From the NCBI RefSeq assembly GCF_007197555.1, contig NZ_CP041614.1, positions 2,720,001-2,784,000 of the forward strand: DNA of 64,000 bases, given 5' to 3'. Below the pieces are notes generated by a model that saw only the letters and a list, made by a program, of their open reading frames with translations, was not told where the DNA came from and did no database searches. This stretch comes from Shewanella psychropiezotolerans (GTDB taxonomy: Bacteria; Pseudomonadota; Gammaproteobacteria; Enterobacterales; Shewanellaceae). Positions 24,843-34,450 of the stretch are shown here, in pieces; the stretch's first letter is position 1, and each line of letters starts with the position of its first letter. The position numbers were made by a program, and so were the translations under genes.

Positions 24843-24867
24843 CAGGGAGCTTAGGCTCCCTTTTTAT
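24843..24867 (+). terminator. rho-independent terminator after the RND gene
   Basis: The stem AGGGAGC/GCTCCCT with loop TTAG is followed by TTTTTATT. Confidence 0.9.
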
Positions 24868-25102
24868 TGCGCTGAAAATGAATAGTTACGCTGTTATGCC
24901 GATTGATTTTTCATCTAGGGGGCTAAATACTGCTGTTACTGGTTTTAAGGTGGATCTACCACTAAAATAACTCTCGAAATGTGGCAGCTTTAGTAATAAA
25001 CTTCGCCCATGACCTAGGTCACACTATTTTGACTGGTCATTTGTAATAAGCATCCCAAAAATTATAAAAGCGCTGCCATAGACCCTTAAAGGAAACAGCA
25101 AC

Positions 25103-28100
25103 ATGGCCTTGAAAGATGCAATGCCTTCAGTACTGCTCGAAAACGTAGTCAATCTTATTCATTCAAAAGTTCCTACAACACAAGCAAAACAGGTCGAGCA
25201 GTTTGCCACCTGTCTGTATGCCCACATGTCGAAAGACGATCTTAAGTCCCGTAACGACAGCGATCTTTATGGTGCCGTATTAAGTCTGTGGAATGCCGCG
25301 AATATGACCGTAAAAGGCGAGTCACATATTCGGGTTTTTAATCCCAGTCAGTCGAAGCATGGTTGGCAATCAACGCATTCAATCATCGAAATCATTCAAC
25401 CAGATATGCCTTTCTTAGTTGACTCTGTGGGTATGGCGCTCAATCGTACCGGGATCACTACCCATATGATGTTGCATACTCCCTTGTCGATTAAGCGAAC
25501 CAAAGGTGCCATCACTCAAGTTATCTATGGCGATGACGTCAAAGGGAAACTGGAAAAGGTTGCCGTATTCCTTATTGAGATAGACAGACTCAGTAGTAAA
25601 GATGATATTAAACAGATAGAAAAAGAGATTTCATCTGTACTTGGTGATGTCGCTGCTTCGGTCAATGACTGGCAAGCCATGTCCGTTAAGCTTGATGAAA
25701 CGATTAAAGATCTCGCTATACGCCCATACCCAGGTGAAAAGCAAGAGCTTAAAGAGGCCACTGACTTTCTTAACTATCTGAATAATCATCACTTCACCCT
25801 GTTAGGGTATCGCCGCTATGACTTACATAAAGTTGAAGGCGATCTAGAGTTGATTCCTGATACGTCATCAAGCCTAGGCTTAATGAACATACCTGGTAAA
25901 CCTCAACCAGATACTGGATTGTTATTATCTAACTTTTCGGAAAGCGCACGCAAAGAAGCCCTAGATCATAGCTTGCTACTGCTGACTAAGAGCAGCGAAA
26001 AAAGCCGGGTCCATCGTCCCGCTTATGTGGATTATGTTGGCGTAAAGCGTTTCGATAAGAAAGGTAATGTGATTGGGGAAGACAGATTCTTAGGCCTTTA
26101 TGCCTCGAATTTGTATAACCGTAGCCCACGAGAAATCCCATTATTGGCCGAAAAAGTGCAGCGCGTGCTGGACCGCTCAGGTTTAACACCTCGCTCCCAT
26201 GATTATAAAGCCTTGATGCACATACTCGAGACCTTGCCCAGAGATGAACTCATACAGGGCAATGTGGAAGAGCTGGCTTATGTCGCTCACGGCGTACTTG
26301 AGATGCAAGATAGGGATAAGTTAAAGCTGTTTGTGCGTAAAGATGGCTTCGGACGCTTCTTTTCTTGTCTGGTCTATGTGGCTAAAGACAGATACAACAC
26401 TAAGTTACGTGAAGATACTCAACGTATTTTGGCTCAGCATTTTAAGAGCGATGCCGAGGTTGAGTTTACGACCTATTTTTCTGAATCAACACTTGCGCGT
26501 ACTCACTATATAGTGAAAGTCGACAATAACAGTATGGATGTAGACGTGGCTGCCATTGAAAATAATTTAACCGAAGCTGCTCGTTCTTGGGAAGATAAGC
26601 TTAATGATTCCCTTAGCAGTGCCCGTGGCGAAGAGTCTGGCACCAGGCTAATGAAGCGTTATCTCACCGCATTCCCACGTAGCTATCAAGAAGATGTATT
26701 ACCCAGCTCGGCGCTTGTGGATATATTGCAGCTCGAAGCCTTGGATGATGCCCATAAACTGGGAATGCTTTTTTATCTACCCCAAGAAACAGCATTAAGT
26801 AACAGTAAAGTGCGCCTGAAGTTGTTCCATAAGGATGAGCCAATCCATCTTTCAGATGTCTTGCCTATGCTGGAGAATTTCGGTCTTAGAGTGATCAATG
26901 AGCGTCCCTATGAGATAAAAACCGCCAATGGTGATACTTATTGGATCTTAGACTTCCTCATGACTGTTCAGGGCTCCACCACTGAAAATGTTGCAGAGAG
27001 TCAAGACAGATTCCAGGATGCGCTTTCTCAGGTATGGAAAAAGCAGCTTGAAGATGATGGTTTTAACCGTTTAGTCTTGGCAACGGGTCTTACCGGTCGC
27101 GAAGTTTCTATACTGCGTGCTTATGCGAAATACATGCGTCAAATCGATGCGACTTTCAGCCAAGCCTATATCGAAGAGACATTTACCCGCTATCCTCAGC
27201 TCGCCGATCTCTTGGTTAAAATGTTCATTCGTAAGTTTAACCCCAAACTTAAGACCCGCACTTTGGGCAAGTTTGTTGAACAGATAGACTTACGATTAGA
27301 CGAAGTATCTAGCTTAGATGATGACAGAATTATTCGTCGTTATTTAGACCTTATCAATGCCACATTAAGAACTAACTTCTATCAAACTGCCGATGACGGT
27401 GCTGTTAAGCCTTATGTGTCATTTAAGTTTGCGCCGGAAGAGATTCCCGAGATGCCTCGTCCGCTGCCCAAATTTGAGATATTTGTCTACTCACCAAGAG
27501 TAGAAGGTGTACATCTTAGGGGCGGAAAAGTGGCCCGTGGTGGCTTACGTTGGTCTGACAGACGTGAAGATTTCAGAACTGAAGTGTTGGGCTTAGTTAA
27601 AGCCCAGCAAGTTAAGAATACCGTGATCGTTCCCGTTGGAGCTAAAGGTGGATTCGTCTGTAAACAGCTTCCAACAGACGGCGGCCGTGAAGCCTTCTTC
27701 TCGGAAGGTCAAGCATGTTACCGGATATTCATTCGCGGTTTGCTCGACATCTCAGATAACATCATAGAAGGTGAAGTTATTCCACCAAAGAATGTTGTAC
27801 GCCATGATGATGACGATCCTTATTTGGTTGTTGCTGCTGATAAAGGTACGGCGACTTTCTCTGATATCGCCAACAGTATCTCTGAGGAGTATAATTTTTG
27901 GCTAGGTGACGCATTTGCCTCGGGTGGTAGCAATGGCTACGATCATAAGAAGATGGGGATCACGGCTCGTGGTGCCTGGGAGTCGGTTAAACGTCATTTC
28001 CGCGAAATCGGTATCGATTGTCAGACAACGGATTTCACCTGTTTAGCCATTGGTGATATGGCGGGAGATGTATTTGGCAACGGCATGTTGCTCTCGGAGC

Positions 28101-29941
28101 ATATCCGCCTCGTTGCGGCTTTCAACCATCTGCATATCTTCATCGATCCAAATCCTGATACAGCATCCAGTTATAAGGAGCGTGCTCGTTTATTCGACCT
28201 GCCTCGTTCTAGTTGGGATGATTACAATAAGGAATTGATCTCTAAAGGGGGCGGAATATTCTTACGCTCGGCTAAGAAGATCCCTCTGTCTGCAGAGATG
28301 AAGGAGATGTTAGGCACCAAGAAGACGACGATGACACCGACGGAGCTACTTAAAGAGCTGTTGAAGATGAATGTCGATCTTATCTGGAATGGTGGTATCG
28401 GTACGTATGTGAAGGCATCGACTGAAACTCATGCGGAAGTGGGTGATAGAGCGAATGACGCTCTGCGTGTCAATGGTGATGAGGTTAACGCAAGAATAAT
28501 AGGTGAAGGTGGTAACTTAGGTTGTACTCAGTTAGGGCGTATTGAGTATGCTACCCATGGTGGCCGGATGAATACCGATTTCGTTGATAATGTCGGTGGT
28601 GTCGATTGTTCCGATAATGAAGTGAATATTAAGATCTTGCTTAATGCTTTGGTTGCCGACGGTGAGATGACGCTTAAGCAACGTAACCGTCTCTTGGTTG
28701 AAATGACAGATGAAGTAGGCCGTATAGTCCTTCAGGATTGTAACGATCAAACCCGGACAATCTCAGTGACTCAGGTTCGTGGGGCTGAGCAGTTAAAAGA
28801 GCAGATCCGCTTCATTCATTATCTGGAGAAAAATGGCAAGCTAGATAGAGGACTTGAGTTCCTGCCTTCGGAAGATGATCTGGCAGAACGCTTAGCGAAC
28901 GGTAAGCCGTTGACTCGTCCAGAGTTATCTGTGCTGGTTGCGTACGCAAAAATGGTGCTTAAAGAGCAGTTATTGACACCAGAAATTACCGATGATCCTT
29001 TCTTGAGTCAATTACTGATTGCTTATTTTCCACAGCAATTACAAGAGAGATACAGTGATCGCATGGCTGCACATCCTCTGCGCGGCGAGATCATAGCCAC
29101 CTCATTGGCTAATGAGTTGGTTAATGATTTGGGCCTTAACTTTGTTCAACGTATGCAAGATGAGACTGGTGCCTCAGTCGCGGAAGCCGCGATTTGTTAT
29201 ACTATGGCTCGTGAAGTATTTGGTTTAGCTGATTTAACGAAAGAGATCACCTCACTCAATGGTATTATCCCCGCGGTAGTTCAGGGCGAGATGTTGCATC
29301 AATTACGTCGTAATATTCGTCGAGCCTGTCGCTGGTTCCTGCGCCATCGTAATCGCAGTCACAGCATTGAGCAGTCAGTCGCGTTTTTCAGTCCTGTGTT
29401 CGCGGATTTAAAAGCGAATGTTCATGGCTACATGGTTGAAGCTGAAGTTAAAGGCATACAAGCTGAAATTGCGGCACTGGTGAAAGAGGGGGTCAATGAA
29501 CCTATAGCGACGAATGTGGTTAACATGAGTACGCTATTTTCGGCACTGGATATTGCTCAAATTGCTGAGTTAGAAAGTAAGCCTATTGCACTGGTCGCAC
29601 AGACCTATTTCAAGTTAGGCGCACGTGTTGACTTGCATTGGTTCCTCGATCAGATCAGCGAGCAACCGGTCGCCAACCACTGGCAAGCACTTGCCAGAGC
29701 GGCATTTAGAGAAGAGTTAGATTGGCAACAGCGCTCACTGAGTTCAGTGGTGCTAAGATCATGTACCTCAACTTGTGATGCTGATACCATCATCGATCAG
29801 TGGATAGACTCCAATCAGGGTTTATTGGAGAGATGGTTCCATATGCTCGCAGACTTTAAAACTTCGCAAAGCCATGAGTTTGCCAAGTTCTCTGTCGCCT
29901 TACGTGAGTTAAATCTTTTGATTCTTCATTGTGAAGGTTAA
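25103..29941 (+). CDS. gdhB: NAD-specific glutamate dehydrogenase, large 180-kDa type
   Basis: This 1612-residue enzyme oxidises glutamate to 2-oxoglutarate with NAD, feeding amino-acid carbon into the TCA cycle. The N-terminal half (about 1-700) holds ACT-like regulatory segments. The catalytic core sits in the middle, with GGLRWSDRREDFRTEV and VPVGAKGGFVCK around the substrate site and VDLIWNGGIGTYVK plus IIGEGGNLGCTQLGR in the nucleotide-binding part. The C-terminal third is helical. Length is typical of the large bacterial class. The start ATG follows AAAGGAAAC. A large region before it (24868-25102) holds only a promoter. It is followed by its own terminator. Confidence 0.95.
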   Translation: MALKDAMPSVLLENVVNLIHSKVPTTQAKQVEQFATCLYAHMSKDDLKSRNDSDLYGAVLSLWNAANMTVKGESHIRVFNPSQSKHGWQSTHSIIEIIQPDMPFLVDSVGMALNRTGITTHMMLHTPLSIKRTKGAITQVIYGDDVKGKLEKVAVFLIEIDRLSSKDDIKQIEKEISSVLGDVAASVNDWQAMSVKLDETIKDLAIRPYPGEKQELKEATDFLNYLNNHHFTLLGYRRYDLHKVEGDLELIPDTSSSLGLMNIPGKPQPDTGLLLSNFSESARKEALDHSLLLLTKSSEKSRVHRPAYVDYVGVKRFDKKGNVIGEDRFLGLYASNLYNRSPREIPLLAEKVQRVLDRSGLTPRSHDYKALMHILETLPRDELIQGNVEELAYVAHGVLEMQDRDKLKLFVRKDGFGRFFSCLVYVAKDRYNTKLREDTQRILAQHFKSDAEVEFTTYFSESTLARTHYIVKVDNNSMDVDVAAIENNLTEAARSWEDKLNDSLSSARGEESGTRLMKRYLTAFPRSYQEDVLPSSALVDILQLEALDDAHKLGMLFYLPQETALSNSKVRLKLFHKDEPIHLSDVLPMLENFGLRVINERPYEIKTANGDTYWILDFLMTVQGSTTENVAESQDRFQDALSQVWKKQLEDDGFNRLVLATGLTGREVSILRAYAKYMRQIDATFSQAYIEETFTRYPQLADLLVKMFIRKFNPKLKTRTLGKFVEQIDLRLDEVSSLDDDRIIRRYLDLINATLRTNFYQTADDGAVKPYVSFKFAPEEIPEMPRPLPKFEIFVYSPRVEGVHLRGGKVARGGLRWSDRREDFRTEVLGLVKAQQVKNTVIVPVGAKGGFVCKQLPTDGGREAFFSEGQACYRIFIRGLLDISDNIIEGEVIPPKNVVRHDDDDPYLVVAADKGTATFSDIANSISEEYNFWLGDAFASGGSNGYDHKKMGITARGAWESVKRHFREIGIDCQTTDFTCLAIGDMAGDVFGNGMLLSEHIRLVAAFNHLHIFIDPNPDTASSYKERARLFDLPRSSWDDYNKELISKGGGIFLRSAKKIPLSAEMKEMLGTKKTTMTPTELLKELLKMNVDLIWNGGIGTYVKASTETHAEVGDRANDALRVNGDEVNARIIGEGGNLGCTQLGRIEYATHGGRMNTDFVDNVGGVDCSDNEVNIKILLNALVADGEMTLKQRNRLLVEMTDEVGRIVLQDCNDQTRTISVTQVRGAEQLKEQIRFIHYLEKNGKLDRGLEFLPSEDDLAERLANGKPLTRPELSVLVAYAKMVLKEQLLTPEITDDPFLSQLLIAYFPQQLQERYSDRMAAHPLRGEIIATSLANELVNDLGLNFVQRMQDETGASVAEAAICYTMAREVFGLADLTKEITSLNGIIPAVVQGEMLHQLRRNIRRACRWFLRHRNRSHSIEQSVAFFSPVFADLKANVHGYMVEAEVKGIQAEIAALVKEGVNEPIATNVVNMSTLFSALDIAQIAELESKPIALVAQTYFKLGARVDLHWFLDQISEQPVANHWQALARAAFREELDWQQRSLSSVVLRSCTSTCDADTIIDQWIDSNQGLLERWFHMLADFKTSQSHEFAKFSVALRELNLLILHCEG

Positions 29942-29961
29942 AAGTAAATAATAATATTAAT

Positions 29962-29991
29962 CAGCCCTGGCATTTGCCGGGGCTTTTTTCG
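29962..29991 (+). terminator. rho-independent terminator after glutamate dehydrogenase
   Basis: The stem AGCCCTGGCA / GCCGGGGCT with loop TTT is followed by TTTTTTC. It separates gdh from pyrD. Confidence 0.92.
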
Positions 29992-30005
29992 GTCTAGGAG
30001 AAAGC

Positions 30006-31025
30006 ATGTTTTACAAAATCGCTCAAAAAGTCATGTTCCAAATGGATCCTGAGAGAGCGCACCATATCGCACTCAGCAGCCTTAAATCCACGGCGAATAG
30101 CCCGTTAGATTGTTTCTACGCTCAGACGTTTGAACAAGCACCTGTTGAGTTTATGGGGATAACCTTCCCTAATCCTGTTGGCTTAGCCGCCGGTATGGAC
30201 AAAGATGGTGAATGTATAGACGGTTTTTATGCTATGGGCTTTGGACATATCGAAGTGGGTACAGTAACACCTAAGCCCCAGCCAGGTAATGAGCAACCAC
30301 GTCTATTTAGATTAAAGCCTGCAAAAGCCATTATCAACAGAATGGGCTTCAATAATAAGGGAGTCGATAATCTTATTACCAACCTCAAAAAGGCAAAGTC
30401 TGGTGCCCTGGTTGGTGTCAATATCGGTAAGAATAAAGATACTCCGGTAGAGCAGGGCAAGGATGATTATCTTATCTGTATGGAGAAGGTGTACCCATAT
30501 GCGGCTTATATTACTGTTAATATTTCCTCTCCAAATACACCAGGTTTGAGAAGTATGCAGTATGGGGATCTGCTCGACGATCTATTGAGATCACTTAAAG
30601 AGAAGCAGAAATATCTCGCACAGAAGCATGGAAAATATGTACCTTTGGCATTAAAAATCGCGCCTGATTTAACCCCTGATGAAATTGAAAAAATTGCTGT
30701 TTCGCTCATTCGCAACAAATTTGATGGGGCTATTGCGACCAATACGACCCTGAGCCGTGATGGTGTTAGCGGACTTATCAATGCAAATGAGGCTGGTGGA
30801 CTAAGTGGTAAACCACTGAATTCATTATCTACATCTGTAATAAAGCAGCTTTCTGATTGTCTTCAGGGTGAGATTCCGATCATAGGTGTTGGTGGAATTA
30901 ACTCTGCAGCTGACGCGCTAGATAAACTCGATGCGGGAGCCAGTATGGTGCAAATATTTTCAGGGTTTATTTATCAGGGACCTGAATTAATTAAAGATAT
31001 CGTCAATGCATATCGAGTTCGCTAA
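30006..31025 (+). CDS. pyrD: dihydroorotate dehydrogenase (quinone), class 2
   Basis: This 339-residue membrane-associated flavoenzyme oxidises dihydroorotate to orotate with quinone in pyrimidine synthesis. Class 2 features are the N-terminal amphipathic extension ([19 protein letters not shown]), [16 protein letters not shown], the NRMGFNNKG loop, [11 protein letters not shown] with the catalytic Ser, and [27 protein letters not shown] at the FMN phosphate site. The order pyrD-zapC-rlmL-uup is also that of E. coli. Confidence 0.97.
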   Translation: MFYKIAQKVMFQMDPERAHHIALSSLKSTANSPLDCFYAQTFEQAPVEFMGITFPNPVGLAAGMDKDGECIDGFYAMGFGHIEVGTVTPKPQPGNEQPRLFRLKPAKAIINRMGFNNKGVDNLITNLKKAKSGALVGVNIGKNKDTPVEQGKDDYLICMEKVYPYAAYITVNISSPNTPGLRSMQYGDLLDDLLRSLKEKQKYLAQKHGKYVPLALKIAPDLTPDEIEKIAVSLIRNKFDGAIATNTTLSRDGVSGLINANEAGGLSGKPLNSLSTSVIKQLSDCLQGEIPIIGVGGINSAADALDKLDAGASMVQIFSGFIYQGPELIKDIVNAYRVR

Positions 31026-31029
31026 TTAA

Positions 31030-31098
31030 AAGATCGTTTTCCAGATCCTTTTTAAGATCGCGCGATCGCAATTTGATCGCGCATGATCGATGTAAGGT
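31030..31098. repeat. GATC-rich palindromic cluster between pyrD and zapC
   Basis: Six GATC sites fall within about 65 bases. They include an inverted repeat GCGCGATC ... GATCGCGC (7-base loop) and the palindrome GCGATCGC. The stretch could form a hairpin that ends pyrD transcription, though no T-tract follows it. The GATC density is far above the surroundings. Confidence 0.55.
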
Positions 31099-31192
31099 GC
31101 TGTTATATTAGTCAATTTATTTTAATTATATTTTGATATTGAGCAAAATATCGTCTATTATCGGCTTGTATTCTATATGACAGGTAGATGTT

Positions 31193-31726
31193 ATGTTATT
31201 AATGCCAAAAAGGGATTGGCAATGGAAATATAATGATGCGTATGGTGTGTTAAGCGTCTCATTAGGTTCAGAGATGGAGTTTCTGACTCCTTATAAAATG
31301 AAAGTTTTAATTCCTGATGCTTTGATGGAGTTAGAGTTTAATATGGATCATGCTAAATTTTATATTGATTTTCTAGATCTTCTTTCAAAGTCATTACACA
31401 TAACGGGGGCTTTACAAGTTCAGCTAGCGCTCAATGCCACGGCTGCCCATTTTTTATTAAAGCCACAAATGCCTAAATCATGGTTTTTCTCTACCAGTAG
31501 TATGTGTGTCTTTAGTGAACTCGGTAAAATTTTTCAGTTATCTTGTCTGGGGAGAAAAGCGCAGGTCTTGGTTGTTGAGACGAGTGTTCAAGCCTCACTG
31601 GTGATGCTACTGGAGAAAGAGTTACAGCTGAGTGATAGCAAATCACTAGGTCAATTCGAATGTATTAAAGTGATGCACGATAGACTGCATCCAATTATGG
31701 TTAATCGGCAGATTGTGGCAGCATAG
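31193..31726 (+). CDS. zapC: cell division protein ZapC
   Basis: This 177-residue cytoplasmic protein promotes FtsZ bundling at the division ring. I recognise the family by the N-terminal pattern MLLMPKRDWQWKYND followed by LSVSLGSEMEFLTPY, by length (E. coli 180), and by its position between pyrD and rlmL, which is conserved. There is no signal peptide. The gene is AT-rich compared with pyrD. Confidence 0.93.
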   Translation: MLLMPKRDWQWKYNDAYGVLSVSLGSEMEFLTPYKMKVLIPDALMELEFNMDHAKFYIDFLDLLSKSLHITGALQVQLALNATAAHFLLKPQMPKSWFFSTSSMCVFSELGKIFQLSCLGRKAQVLVVETSVQASLVMLLEKELQLSDSKSLGQFECIKVMHDRLHPIMVNRQIVAA

Positions 31727-32090
31727 TTTGCCTGTTCAGCCATACTTCACAGTCCATTTCCATCCTATTCCCCTCATAACTAGTCTAGGTTTAAGTCATT
31801 CACTTTGATTTAGTCTGCCAAAATACCTCAGAGTTGAACACTTTCTTATACTGACAGGTATGGCTTTAAAAAGGAGAACCATTCCCCACTCGTTCGCCTT
31901 AAATTAGTCCGTCAAAATTACTTTGAGCAGATTACTTTACTTAAACTGCATAGGTGTAAGAGTGCGGTCTTTGTACAAAACATATGATAAGAACTGGAAT
32001 AATCTCCATGAGAGCCAATAACTTTTTATCATTTCAGTGCTCATCAAGGTATAATGTCTGATTAATTTTTACTGTGTGTCTATCTATACG
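31727..32090. other. intergenic region between zapC and rlmL
   Basis: This 364-base stretch has no gene I can support. It holds two imperfect copies of a roughly 60-base segment: 31805-31862 beginning TTGATTTAGTCTGCCAAAAT, and 31899-31958 beginning TTAAATTAGTCCGTCAAAAT. A plausible rlmL promoter (TATAAT at about 32051) lies near its end. Confidence 0.5.
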
Positions 32091-34226
32091 ATGTTAAAAT
32101 TTTTTGCTGCGGCTCCTAGGGGCTATGAATATGCGTTATCACTTGAGTTAGCTGAGCTCGGTGCCTCTGAAATCAAAGAGAGCGTGGCGGGTGTCTACTT
32201 TACGGCATCTCTTGAACTGGGTTATCGAATTACGCTTTGGTCACGTTTGGCGAGTCGAATCATTTTCGTCATACATAAAGGGCCATGCGAGTCACCTGAG
32301 CAGCTCTATAATGCTGCTTACGGTATAGATTGGCAGATGCAGTTTTCTAATCGCAGCACATTTAGCATCGATTTTCATGGTCAAGGTGGTTTCATCAATA
32401 ACACCATGTACGGTGCACTTAAGATAAAAGATGCCATCGTCGATCGTTTTCGTGACGATGATTTTTCAAGGCCGGATGTCTCTCGCCATGATGCTGACTT
32501 TCGAATCGACGCACACTATCGTCGTGGAGAGATCACCATAGGGTTGAATTTTTCCGGACCAGCTCTGCATAAGCGTGGTTATCGCTCGACCACGGGTGAA
32601 GCCCCTTTAAAAGAGAATCTTGCCGCAAATATGTTGGTTCGTAGTGGGTGGAAGAAAGAGCCGGTTTCACTGCTCGATCCTTTCTGTGGTAGTGGCACTA
32701 TCTTGATTGAGGCTGCCATGATGGCCTGTGATATTGCGCCGGGTCTTCATCGTGAGCGCTTTGGGTTTGAGCATTGGCTGCGACATAACGACAAACATTG
32801 GCAAGAATTACTCAATGAGGCTCGTGCCAGAGCCTCTATTGGCATTACCCGCTGTACCACTAAATTTTATGGGTCAGACATAGAGCCTCATCTCATCTCT
32901 ATCGCGAAACAAAATGCAGAAAATGCCGGTGTGAGTGACTTAATCGAATTTAATGTTAGCGATGTCTTAGAGGTTAAAGTGCCGGAAGCATCCGGTTACC
33001 TTATCAGTAACCCCCCATACGGTGAGCGTTTAGGTACAGTTACTGAGCTGCTTCAGCTCTATTATCAGTTGGGTGATAAGTTTAAGTCTGAATTTGGTGG
33101 CTGGAAATTGGCCATGTTAAACAGTGATAAAGAGCTGTTATCCGCCTTGAAGCTCAAAGCTGATAAACAGATGAAGATGAGTAACGGTCCACTGGATTGT
33201 GCATTCAATCTCTATACTGTTCATGCCGAGAATACTCGCCGCGTCGACCCTGAGAATATCAAGGTAGAAGGGGATGTTAGCGATATCGCCGTGCCTTTCG
33301 CTAATCGGGTAAAAAAGAATTACAAGCAACTTAAGAAGTGGGCTAAAAAAGAGGGGGTCGACAGTTACCGTATCTATGATGCCGATTTACCCGATTATAA
33401 AGTTGCCATCGATAAATATCTGGATTATGTCGTTATCCAAGAATATACCGCGCCAATGGATATTCCCGAGTCAGTGACTAAGCGTCGTCTGACCGATGTG
33501 CTGATCGCTTTACCGAGCGCGATTGGTATCGATCCTAAAAACATCATTTTGAAAAAGCGTGAACGTCAAAAAGGCACTAATCAGTATGAGAAGCTCTCGA
33601 CGGCTAAGCTTGAGCTAATCACGACCGAATATGACGCCAAATTTAAGTTAAACCTTAAAGAATATCTGGATACCGGCCTGTTCCTCGATCATCGTCTCAC
33701 CCGCAAACTTGTGGGTGAAAAGTCTAACAATCGCGATGTCCTCAATCTGTTTGCCTATACGGGGACGGCTTCTGTGCACGCCGCGCTCGGTGGGGCTAAA
33801 ACGGTTACGACCGTAGATATGTCTAATACCTATATTAGCTGGGCTAAAGAGAACTTTGCCTTAAATGGGCTAAATGACAATAAGTATTCGTTTGTACAGG
33901 CGAACTGTTTGACTTGGATCAAACGTACCCATGATACCTATGACTTTATCTTCATCGATCCACCGACGTTCTCAAACTCGAAGCGCATGGAAGACTCCTT
34001 CGATGTGTTACGTGATCATGTCGCTTTACTGACTGACTTGATTAAGATTCTTAGGCCTGGTGGTGAAATCATCTTCTCCAACAATAAGCGTAAGTTTAAG
34101 ATGGAGATAGAAGCCCTCGAAGCTGTTGGCATTAAGGTTCAAAATATCGATAGTCAAACGTTACCTATGGACTTTAAGCGTAACCCACAGATCCATAACA
34201 CTTGGCTACTAACACATGCCGAGTAA
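32091..34226 (+). CDS. rlmL: bifunctional 23S rRNA methyltransferase RlmKL
   Basis: This 711-residue fusion enzyme methylates 23S rRNA at m2G2445 (RlmL half) and m7G2069 (RlmK half). A THUMP domain occupies about 45-155. The first methyltransferase has [15 protein letters not shown] and the catalytic [10 protein letters not shown]. The second half has [20 protein letters not shown] and [16 protein letters not shown] chose the ATG at 32091 ([13 protein letters not shown]), which matches family N-termini, over an in-frame GTG at 32076. It overlaps the next gene by 11 bases. Confidence 0.95.
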   Translation: MLKFFAAAPRGYEYALSLELAELGASEIKESVAGVYFTASLELGYRITLWSRLASRIIFVIHKGPCESPEQLYNAAYGIDWQMQFSNRSTFSIDFHGQGGFINNTMYGALKIKDAIVDRFRDDDFSRPDVSRHDADFRIDAHYRRGEITIGLNFSGPALHKRGYRSTTGEAPLKENLAANMLVRSGWKKEPVSLLDPFCGSGTILIEAAMMACDIAPGLHRERFGFEHWLRHNDKHWQELLNEARARASIGITRCTTKFYGSDIEPHLISIAKQNAENAGVSDLIEFNVSDVLEVKVPEASGYLISNPPYGERLGTVTELLQLYYQLGDKFKSEFGGWKLAMLNSDKELLSALKLKADKQMKMSNGPLDCAFNLYTVHAENTRRVDPENIKVEGDVSDIAVPFANRVKKNYKQLKKWAKKEGVDSYRIYDADLPDYKVAIDKYLDYVVIQEYTAPMDIPESVTKRRLTDVLIALPSAIGIDPKNIILKKRERQKGTNQYEKLSTAKLELITTEYDAKFKLNLKEYLDTGLFLDHRLTRKLVGEKSNNRDVLNLFAYTGTASVHAALGGAKTVTTVDMSNTYISWAKENFALNGLNDNKYSFVQANCLTWIKRTHDTYDFIFIDPPTFSNSKRMEDSFDVLRDHVALLTDLIKILRPGGEIIFSNNKRKFKMEIEALEAVGIKVQNIDSQTLPMDFKRNPQIHNTWLLTHAE

Positions 34227-34449
34227 GTCCTATATCTTGTTCCACACAGATGCCTGTCATCTGTGTGAGCTAGCCGAGCAGCTGATTGTTATGTCTGGTA
34301 TCTCATATATAAAAACAGACATCTGTGATGATGAAAAGTTAGCCGATCAATATGGCATTAGTATCCCTGTGCTAAAACAGATAGATTCTCAAAATGAGCT
34401 CAATTGGCCATTTGATGAAGATGTATTAAAGAAATTTTTAGGAGCATAA
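34216..34449 (+). CDS. glutaredoxin-like (thioredoxin-fold) small protein
   Basis: This 77-residue protein has a redox CHLC motif at about residues 14-17 ([12 protein letters not shown]) and the cis-proline region [10 protein letters not shown]. This is the glutaredoxin-like (DUF836) pattern. It overlaps the rlmL stop and sits one base before the uup start, so the three are one operon. Its redox partner is unknown. The position between rlmL and uup is common in Shewanella and Vibrio-like genomes. Confidence 0.88.
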   Translation: MPSKSYILFHTDACHLCELAEQLIVMSGISYIKTDICDDEKLADQYGISIPVLKQIDSQNELNWPFDEDVLKKFLGA

Positions 34450-34450
34450 A

